This document shows, one piece after another, positions 1 through 4,823 of a DNA stretch of 5,704 nt. The notes below the pieces were generated by a model. The model had not been told where the DNA came from, did no database searches, and was given only the letters and a program-made list of their open reading frames with translations. Origin of the DNA: Chloroflexota bacterium (GTDB lineage Bacteria > Chloroflexota > Anaerolineae > Anaerolineales > DRMV01); contig JAADEP010000218.1 of NCBI GenBank assembly GCA_013153335.1, forward strand, positions 1 to 5,704, read 5' to 3'. The translations under genes were made by a program, and so were the position numbers. How positions within the stretch are numbered: position 1 is the first letter of the stretch; every line of letters starts with the position of its first letter.

Positions 1-18
1 GGTCACCTCGGGGTTCAT
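1..18 (-). CDS. 5' end of a divergent gene, truncated by the window edge
   Basis: Read on the minus strand, an ATG at 18-16 opens a frame of six codons (MNPEVT) that continues past the left edge. It is called because a clear Shine-Dalgarno stands in front of it: minus-strand AGGAGAG at 27-21, with AGGAG four bases from the ATG. Structured, promoter-like sequence with repeats lies further upstream (25-79). Six residues are too few to identify a product. The repeats and palindrome directly in its promoter and leader suggest a regulated gene, possibly a regulator acting on itself, but that is inference. The alternative is a chance ATG after a purine-rich stretch. Confidence 0.5.
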
Positions 19-24
19 GGCTCT

Positions 25-78
25 CCTCTCGGTAACATTCTCATTTGAGAGAACCATACCCCCTCGGTAACATTTTCA
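25..78. repeat. Pair of near-identical 19-bp direct repeats, 35 bp apart
   Basis: Copy 1 is at 25-43 and copy 2 at 60-78; they match at 17 of 19 positions. The shared core is CTCGGTAACATT (28-39 and 63-74), followed by YTCA. On the minus strand, the direction of the divergent gene, this reads TGARAATGTTACCGAG. A weaker AGAAC match continues after each copy (50-54 and 84-88) with a one-base shift. The copies lie immediately upstream of the minus-strand Shine-Dalgarno and around its candidate promoter. That placement fits two binding sites for one regulator. Low-copy repeats in an otherwise non-repetitive region support function, but no known operator is recognised. Confidence 0.6.
39..50. promoter_or_regulatory. 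12-bp palindrome, candidate operator for the divergent gene
   Basis: TCTCATTTGAGA has perfect 5-bp arms (TCTCA at 39-43, TGAGA at 46-50) around a TT centre. It overlaps the end of the first direct repeat and lies 20-30 bases upstream of the divergent start codon, near the expected transcription start. Short dyads of this kind commonly bind dimeric repressors. It could also form a small leader hairpin. The family of any binding protein cannot be told from the sequence. Confidence 0.4.
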
Positions 79-79
79 A
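53..79 (-). promoter_or_regulatory. Candidate sigma70-type promoter for the divergent gene
   Basis: On the minus strand TTGAAA (79-74, five of six against TTGACA) is followed after 15 bases by TATGGT (58-53, four of six against TATAAT). The spacer is shorter than the ideal 17. This would place the transcription start near 46, inside the palindrome at 39-50, with direct repeat 2 covering the -35 box. An alternative pair is TTGTCG (106-101) and TACCAT (84-79) with a 16-base spacer. Both are weak, so the region is better supported than either exact box. Confidence 0.3.
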
Positions 80-309
80 TGGTAGAACGCGACACGCAAA
101 CGACAACGCGGGGAAGCGAAAAGGGCTGTCGCCGTTGAGCCAAGCACACGCGCCTTGAGCCCGGTCTTTCTGCTTATTGTCGCTCACTGCGCAGGATGTT
201 GCAAAGCAGGTTAGGGCGCGGGTCGTAACGAATTTCCGTGTAGGGTGAGCATCGACCGCTGTAAGTCGGTCCTTGGTTTATCTCCGGTTTCGACAAAAAT
301 TGCCTGCCC

Positions 310-331
310 CCTCTGTCGCGACGGCCAGAGG
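310..331. promoter_or_regulatory. 22-bp inverted repeat upstream of the pepF-operon -10 box
   Basis: Perfect 6-bp arms CCTCTG (310-315) and CAGAGG (326-331) flank a 10-base centre that itself contains the palindrome TCGCGA (316-321). The dyad covers the place where a -35 box should be relative to the TACAAT at 346-351, and no good TTGACA match exists there. An activator or repressor site replacing or covering the -35 is plausible. Chance is also possible in GC-rich DNA. Confidence 0.3.
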
Positions 332-351
332 TCGAGAGCTTGCGGTACAAT
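322..351 (+). promoter_or_regulatory. Candidate promoter for the pepF-ffh-ruvB unit
   Basis: The -10 box is TACAAT (346-351), five of six against TATAAT, preceded by GCGG. It is the best plus-strand -10 seen upstream of the first gene. The corresponding -35 is poor: CGGCCA at 322-327 with an 18-base spacer matches only three of six. Transcription would start near 357-359, giving a leader of about 70 bases before the start codon at 428. The weak -35 suggests help from an activator, or a different sigma preference in this lineage. Confidence 0.4.
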
Positions 352-360
352 ACTTCTGAG

Positions 361-385
361 CCAACCCGGCTGGGCGCCTGGGTGG
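361..385 (+). other. Leader hairpin near the predicted mRNA 5' end
   Basis: ACCCGG (364-369) pairs with CTGGGT (378-383), with one G-U pair and an 8-base loop. The stem can be extended by CC (361-362) with GG (384-385) across a bulged A. If transcription starts near 358, this stem sits at the extreme 5' end of the mRNA, a position where stems often protect transcripts from decay. It has no U-tract, so it is not a terminator. No riboswitch class is recognised. Confidence 0.25.
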
Positions 386-427
386 ATGGATTGGCGCGGG
401 TCGGGTATCGCGCATCACGGAGGGAAT

Positions 428-2191
428 ATGTACGAGCCAACGTCCTGGTCGTTGACGGACCTCTTCCCCTCGGATCAGGCTTGGGAAGCGGCGCTGCAAG
501 AGCTGGAGCAGGCGGTCGCGCGCTTCGAGCGCCACCGCGAGGCCTTGGGGCCCGAGGTCACCGCGGACCAGCTGCGCGCGTGGCTGCAAGAGCTGGAAGC
601 CATCATGCGCTTGGTCGCGCGCATTATGAGCTACGCGAGCTTGCGCTTCTCAGAGAACACCCAGGATCCCAAGGCCCTGGCCATGCTCGCGAAGGCCCGC
701 CAGCTCATGGCCCAAGTGCAAAACCGGCTGCTCTTCTTCGACCTGTGGTGGAAGCAGCTACCCGACGAACAGGCCGAGCGCTTGCTGCAACGCGTGGGCG
801 AGCGCTACCGCTACTACCTCGAATACAAGCGCCTCTTTCGCGACCACACCCTCTCCGAGCCCGAGGAGCGGGTGATCAACCTCAAGGACGTCTCCGGCGT
901 AGCCGCGCTACGCTCGGTCTATAGCACCCTAACCAACGCGTACACCTTCCCCCTGGAGGTCGAGGGCGAGGTCAAGCGCCTCACCCGGGGCGAGCTGGTG
1001 CCCTACTTCCGCCATCCCGACCCCGAGCTGCGCGAAAAAGCCTACCAGGCCCTGTTTTCAGTCTTTCTCGAGGACAAACAGCCCCTGGCCCAGATCTACC
1101 AGGCCGTGACCCAAGACTGGCACAACGAGCAGGTGGTGCTTCGGGGCTACCCGCGGCCCATTTCCGCGCGCAACCTCATCAACCACCTGCCCGACGAAGT
1201 AGTCGACACCCTGCTCGACGTCACCCGACGCAACCGGACCGTGTTCCAGGACTTCTTCCGGGTCAAGGCGCGCGCGTTGGGTATGGAGCGCTTGCGGCGC
1301 TATGACGTCTACGCGCCCGTTGAGCCTTCGGACCGGCAATACACCCTGGACGAAGCCATGCGGCTGATCCTGGACGCGTTCACCGCGTTTGACCCGCGGT
1401 TCGCGGCCATGGCCCGCCGGGTGCTGGACGAAGGCCACTTAGATAGCGAAATCCGCAAGGGCAAGACCAGCGGCGCGTTCTGCCTGACCGCGTTGCCTGG
1501 CCTGACCCCTTGGGTGCTGGTGAACTTCCAAGGTCGCATCAGCGACGTGGCCACCCTGGCCCACGAGCTGGGCCACGCGATCCACGGCATGCTGGCCGCG
1601 GAGCACAGCGTGTTCACCTTTCACGCGCCGTTGCCCTTGGCCGAGACCGCGTCGACCTTTGGCGAAATTTTGGTGCTCGATTACCTGTTGCAACACGAGA
1701 CCGACCCCAAGGCGCGCCGCGAGATCCTCTTCGGCTATCTGGACGAGAATTACGCGACCATTCTGCGCCAGGCCTACTTCGCCCTGTTCGAGATCTACGC
1801 GCACGACCATTTTCCGCGAGGCGCAAGCGCGGACGACATCGCGGCGCACTATTACGGACTGTTGCAAGAGCAGTTCGGCGACGCTGTCGAGCTCAGCGAC
1901 GAGTTCCGCTGGGAATGGATCCTCATCCCCCATTTCTACCGGGTGCCGTTTTACGTGTATGCGTACGCGTTCGGCCAGTTGTTGGTTCTGGCCCTGTACC
2001 GCCGCTACAAACAAGAGGGCGACGCGTTCAAGCCCGTGTACTTCCGGCTGCTCGAAGCGGGCGGGTCGCGCGCGCCCATGGACATCCTGGCCGACGCGGG
2101 CGTGGACCCGCGCGACCCCGCGTTCTGGCAGCAGGGCTTCGACACCCTGGCCGAGTGGGTGCGCGCGCTGGACGCGGATACATCGGCCTAA
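428..2191 (+). CDS. pepF: M3 family oligoendopeptidase (PepF-like zinc metallopeptidase)
   Basis: Predicted cytoplasmic zinc metallopeptidase that cuts short peptides rather than whole proteins. The 587 residues fit the usual length of about 600 for this family. The N-terminal oligopeptidase-F helical domain covers roughly residues 110-180 and the M3 catalytic domain roughly 195-575. The zinc site is complete: HELGH at 379-383 (zinc ligands H379 and H383, catalytic E380), with E406 of AETASTFGE as the probable third ligand. GKTSGAF (345-351) and the HFYRVPFYVYAYAFG segment (502-516, substrate-binding His/Tyr) are typical of PepF relatives. There is no signal peptide or membrane segment. ATG 428 is chosen because GGAGG (419-423) lies four bases before it. 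The frame is open back to 245, but that extension lacks a ribosome binding site and family-like sequence. Substrates cannot be read from the sequence, and the symbol is by family resemblance. It is the first gene of the apparent operon, 30 bases before ffh. Confidence 0.93.
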   Translation: MYEPTSWSLTDLFPSDQAWEAALQELEQAVARFERHREALGPEVTADQLRAWLQELEAIMRLVARIMSYASLRFSENTQDPKALAMLAKARQLMAQVQNRLLFFDLWWKQLPDEQAERLLQRVGERYRYYLEYKRLFRDHTLSEPEERVINLKDVSGVAALRSVYSTLTNAYTFPLEVEGEVKRLTRGELVPYFRHPDPELREKAYQALFSVFLEDKQPLAQIYQAVTQDWHNEQVVLRGYPRPISARNLINHLPDEVVDTLLDVTRRNRTVFQDFFRVKARALGMERLRRYDVYAPVEPSDRQYTLDEAMRLILDAFTAFDPRFAAMARRVLDEGHLDSEIRKGKTSGAFCLTALPGLTPWVLVNFQGRISDVATLAHELGHAIHGMLAAEHSVFTFHAPLPLAETASTFGEILVLDYLLQHETDPKARREILFGYLDENYATILRQAYFALFEIYAHDHFPRGASADDIAAHYYGLLQEQFGDAVELSDEFRWEWILIPHFYRVPFYVYAYAFGQLLVLALYRRYKQEGDAFKPVYFRLLEAGGSRAPMDILADAGVDPRDPAFWQQGFDTLAEWVRALDADTSA

Positions 2192-2221
2192 CCCGCAACC
2201 CTCGGGCCTGAGGAGACGAGC

Positions 2222-3733
2222 ATGTTTGGCCTGCTGAGCGAACGCCTCAACCAAGTCTTTGACAAAATCCGCCGCCGGGGCCGGCTGACCGAGAAGGACG
2301 TCGAAGAGGTCTTGCGCGAAGTACGCTTGGCCCTGCTCGAAGCCGACGTCCACTACAAAGTCGTGCGCGACTTCATCCAGCGCGTGCGCGAGCGGGCCAT
2401 CGGCGCGGAGATCCACAAAGCCTTGCTGCCCGCGCAGCAGGTCATCAAAATCGTCCACGAAGAACTGGTCAACACCCTGGGCGAGCCCGAGCCTCTGAAC
2501 CTCACCGGGCCCAAGCCGCATGTGATCATGCTCGTCGGCCTGCAAGGCTCGGGCAAAACCACAACCGCGGCCAAGTTGGCCCGTTTTCTGCGCCGCGAAG
2601 GCGAGCGGGTCATGTTGGTCGCGGCCGACCCTTACCGACCGGCCGCGGTCCAGCAGCTCCAGACCCTGGGCGAGCAATTGGGCGTGCCTGTTTATTATGA
2701 GGAAGGCGTCGCGCCGCCCCAGCTGGTCGAGCGCGCGAAACGCCGCGCGGCCGAAGGCGGCTACAGCGTCCTTATCGCGGACACCGCGGGCCGGTCCCAG
2801 CTGGACCAGGCTCTCATGGACGAGATCCAAGAGATGGCCCGCCGGGTCGACCCGCGGGAGGTTCTGCTGGTCGTGGACGCGATGATCGGCCAGGAAGCGG
2901 TGTCGGTGGCCCAGGGCTTCAAAGAAGCCGTGCCCATCACGGGCTTGATCTTGACCAAGATGGACGGTGACGCGCGCGGAGGCGCGGCCATCTCCATCCG
3001 CGCGGTCACGGGGGTGCCCATCAAATTCTTGGGCGTGGGCGAAAAGCTGGACGCGCTCGAGGTCTTCGACCCCCAGCGCCTGGCGTCCCGCATTTTGGGC
3101 ATGGGCGACATCATCGGCCTCATCCAAAAAGCCGAAGAGGCTCTAGATAAGGAAGAGGCCGAGCGCCAAGCCGAGCGCATGTTGCGGGGCGAATTCACCC
3201 TCGAAGACTTTCGAGACCAGCTACGCCAGATGCGCAAACTGGGGCCCCTGGGCAAGATCCTCGAAATGCTGCCTGGGGATTTGGGCCGCGCGGCCCGGCA
3301 GATCGACCCCCACGAAGCCGAGAAGCAGCTCAAGAAAGTCGAGGCCATTATCAACTCCATGACCCCCGAAGAACGCCGCCGGCCCGAGATCCTCAACGCG
3401 AGCCGCAAGCGGCGCATCGCCCAGGGCTCGGGCACGACGGTGCAAGACGTGAACGAGCTCTTGCGCCAATATCGCCAAATGAAGCGCATCTTCAAGCAGC
3501 TGGGCCGCGGCGGTGGCCTGGGCCTGGGTCGGCTCTTTGGCTTCGGCGGCGGCATGGGAGGCTTTGGTGGCCTGGGGGGCATGCCCGACCTCGGTCCCGA
3601 GTTTGACGACGCGTATGCGCCCGCGCCGCGCGCAGCAGGCCGGCCTTCCACCCCGAAGAAGAAGACCAAGGCCAAAGCCAAGGCGAAGCGCAAGGCCAAG
3701 GCCAAAAAGAAGAAAAAGAAGAAGCGGCGTTGA
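2222..3733 (+). CDS. ffh: Signal recognition particle protein Ffh (SRP54 GTPase)
   Basis: GTPase subunit of the bacterial signal recognition particle. It binds SRP RNA and hydrophobic signal sequences emerging from ribosomes and docks with FtsY at the membrane. The N domain spans about residues 1-95, with ALLEADVHYKVV at 37-48. The G domain has GLQGSGKTT (106-114), DPYRPAA (136-142), DTAGR (187-191), TKMDG (245-249) and GVGEK (271-275). The M domain spans about 300-428, with finger-loop sequence MRKLGPLGKILEMLPG (337-352) and the RNA-binding SRKRRIAQGSG (394-404). All key motifs are intact. The length of 503 exceeds the usual figure of about 450 because of a Gly-rich stretch (429-453) and a very basic Lys/Ala tail (479-503). 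The start is supported by GAGGAG (2210-2215) six bases upstream. It follows the peptidase gene and is coupled to ruvB, not to its frequent partners rpsP, rimM and trmD. Confidence 0.97.
   Translation: MFGLLSERLNQVFDKIRRRGRLTEKDVEEVLREVRLALLEADVHYKVVRDFIQRVRERAIGAEIHKALLPAQQVIKIVHEELVNTLGEPEPLNLTGPKPHVIMLVGLQGSGKTTTAAKLARFLRREGERVMLVAADPYRPAAVQQLQTLGEQLGVPVYYEEGVAPPQLVERAKRRAAEGGYSVLIADTAGRSQLDQALMDEIQEMARRVDPREVLLVVDAMIGQEAVSVAQGFKEAVPITGLILTKMDGDARGGAAISIRAVTGVPIKFLGVGEKLDALEVFDPQRLASRILGMGDIIGLIQKAEEALDKEEAERQAERMLRGEFTLEDFRDQLRQMRKLGPLGKILEMLPGDLGRAARQIDPHEAEKQLKKVEAIINSMTPEERRRPEILNASRKRRIAQGSGTTVQDVNELLRQYRQMKRIFKQLGRGGGLGLGRLFGFGGGMGGFGGLGGMPDLGPEFDDAYAPAPRAAGRPSTPKKKTKAKAKAKRKAKAKKKKKKKRR
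3656..3730 (+). repeat. Low-complexity Lys/Ala codon tract ending ffh
   Basis: This tract encodes Ffh residues 479-503: almost only Lys, with interspersed Ala, a few Arg and one Thr. It starts as KAKAKAK-type alternation and ends in a run of seven Lys followed by RR. The DNA is strongly purine-rich (AAG/AAA codons) on the coding strand. It resembles the C-terminal tails of histone H1-like bacterial proteins. In Ffh such a tail may add electrostatic contact with SRP RNA, rRNA or lipids, which is inference. The tract also lies where the ruvB ribosome binding site should be. Confidence 0.8.
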
Positions 3734-3734
3734 G

Positions 3735-4751
3735 ATGGACCGGTTTGTTTCGCCTACGCCCTTGTCCGACGAGCCCACGGAGCTCGACCCCGCACTGCGA
3801 CCTCGGCGTCTGGCCGACCTCATTGGCCAAGACCCGGTGCGGGAAAACCTGGCCGTGTTGATCGCGGCCGCGCGGCAGCGGGGCGAGCCCCTGGACCACG
3901 TGCTGTTCTATGGCCCTCCGGGCTTGGGCAAGACGACCCTGGCCCACATTCTGGCCCACGAAATGGGCGTGGACATCAAGGTCACCTCAGGCCCGGCCAT
4001 CGAGCGCGCGGGCGACTTGGCGGCCATCCTGACCAACTTGCGCGCGGGCGACATCCTGTTCATCGACGAAATCCACCGCTTGAGCCGCGCGGTCGAAGAA
4101 GTGCTCTACCCCGCGATGGAAGACTTCGCGCTGGACATCGTGATCGGCAAAGGCCCGGCCGCGCGCTCGGTTCGATTGCGCCTTCCCCGCTTTACCGTTG
4201 TGGGCGCGACCACCCGGCTCGCGTTGGTGACCGCGCCTTTGCGCGCACGGTTCGGCGCGATCTACCGGCTTGACTACTATGACCAAGCCGCGCTCGAGGC
4301 CATTCTGGCGCGCGCAGCCCGGCACTTGGGCGTGGAAGCCACCCCGGCGGGTCTGGCCGAAATCGCGCGGCGCTCCCGGGGCACCCCCCGCATCGCGCTG
4401 CGGCTGCTCCGGCGGGTGCGCGATTACGCGCAGGTGCGGGCCGAGGGCGTGATCACCGAAGACGTGGCCCGCCGCGCGCTGGCCATGCTCAACATCGACG
4501 AGCTGGGGCTGGACGAGGTGGACCGCGCGGTGCTGCACGCGCTTATTGAAAAGTTCCACGGAGGCCCGGTTGGGCTGAAAACCCTAGCGGCCGCGGTGAG
4601 TGAAGAACCCGATACGTTGATGGATGTTATTGAACCGTATCTGTTGCGTTTGGGACTGATCGAACGTACAGCCCAGGGTCGGATCGCGACCGCACGCGCG
4701 TACGAACACCTGGGCCTGCCCCCGCCCGAACGACAAACCCGTTTGTTCTGA
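3735..4751 (+). CDS. ruvB: Holliday junction branch migration DNA helicase RuvB
   Basis: AAA+ motor of the RuvAB complex. It forms hexameric rings that pump DNA through Holliday junctions held by RuvA, with RuvC cutting afterwards, in recombination and fork repair. Its 338 residues match the normal length. Visible parts are Walker A GPPGLGKTT (60-68), Walker B LFIDEIH (108-114), sensor 1 GATTR (157-161), the arginine-finger segment PLRARFG (168-174), sensor 2 GTPRIALRLLRRVRD (216-230) and a C-terminal winged-helix DNA-binding domain (about 260-335) with GGPVGLKTLAAAV and IEPYLLRLGLIERT. The ATG at 3735 is one base after the ffh stop. No classic Shine-Dalgarno is seen, only the purine-rich AAGAAGAAG end of ffh, so translation probably depends on ribosomes finishing ffh. 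The frame is open upstream to 3513, but that part only shadows ffh. No ruvA, ruvC or queA is adjacent within the window. A 70-base patch near the 3' end (4601-4670) is notably less GC-rich. Confidence 0.97.
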   Translation: MDRFVSPTPLSDEPTELDPALRPRRLADLIGQDPVRENLAVLIAAARQRGEPLDHVLFYGPPGLGKTTLAHILAHEMGVDIKVTSGPAIERAGDLAAILTNLRAGDILFIDEIHRLSRAVEEVLYPAMEDFALDIVIGKGPAARSVRLRLPRFTVVGATTRLALVTAPLRARFGAIYRLDYYDQAALEAILARAARHLGVEATPAGLAEIARRSRGTPRIALRLLRRVRDYAQVRAEGVITEDVARRALAMLNIDELGLDEVDRAVLHALIEKFHGGPVGLKTLAAAVSEEPDTLMDVIEPYLLRLGLIERTAQGRIATARAYEHLGLPPPERQTRLF

Positions 4752-4823
4752 CCGGCTGCGAGGGTTCACCGCGGTCTTCGCCACCCCCTTTCGCCGGCCG
4801 GAAATTTGACCCGGAGTACGGCC
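4752..4823 (+). other. Short gap between ruvB and the downstream gene
   Basis: These 72 bases contain two perfect 8-bp palindromes, ACCGCGGT (4768-4775) and CCGGCCGG (4794-4801). There is no stem followed by a T-tract, so no intrinsic terminator is seen. GGAG (4813-4816) is the ribosome binding site of the next gene. No convincing promoter boxes were found, so read-through from ruvB is the simplest reading. Confidence 0.5.

Larger units (their letters stand above)
19..427. other. Non-coding divergent intergenic region
   Basis: About 400 bases lie between the start codons of two divergent genes. Reading frames here are short or lack a ribosome binding site and recognisable protein content. 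Bases 19-85 and 300-390 hold the signals listed separately: repeats, palindrome, dyad, promoter boxes and leader hairpin. Bases 86-300 show little beyond a small hairpin-capable inverted repeat at 254-271 (GACCG and CGGTC arms, 8-base loop). No tRNA T-arm, no SRP RNA core and no rRNA-like stretch was recognised. Confidence 0.7.

Noticed and set aside
245..427. Upstream extension of the peptidase frame by 61 codons
   Set aside because: No ribosome binding site precedes 245, the candidate promoter and dyad lie inside the stretch, its Cys-containing sequence is unlike the family N-terminus, and ATG 428 has a good Shine-Dalgarno.
19..427. Possible tRNA or SRP RNA gene in the intergenic region
   Set aside because: No T-arm or acceptor-stem pairing of a tRNA and no conserved SRP RNA core were found, only short isolated hairpins.
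340..924. 194-codon plus-strand frame overlapping the start of the peptidase gene
   Set aside because: It is in another frame of a well-supported gene, begins upstream of the peptidase ribosome binding site without one of its own, and encodes Arg/Ala/Gly-rich low-information sequence.
1439..3127. 562-codon open frame on the minus strand crossing the pepF-ffh boundary
   Set aside because: It is antisense to two certain genes, its translation is rich in His, Gln, Asp, Arg and Val with no domain-like pattern, and such long frames are expected opposite GC-rich codons that avoid TTA, CTA and TCA.
3513..3734. Upstream extension of ruvB overlapping ffh by 74 codons
   Set aside because: The translation is the +1 shadow of the Gly- and Lys-rich end of ffh. 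RuvB proteins normally begin close to the ATG at 3735, and the total length from there is correct.
3706..3735. Programmed frameshift in the Lys codons producing an Ffh-RuvB fusion
   Set aside because: The runs are C-AAA-AAG and G-AAA-AAG, not the A-AAA-AAG slippery heptamer. A +1 or -2 shift would be needed to enter the ruvB frame, and no stimulating structure was noticed. Stop-start coupling explains the junction more simply.
4752..4810. Rho-independent terminator after ruvB
   Set aside because: The GC-rich palindromes are only 8 bp and are not followed by a run of T; AAATTT at 4802-4807 is too short and not in the right position.
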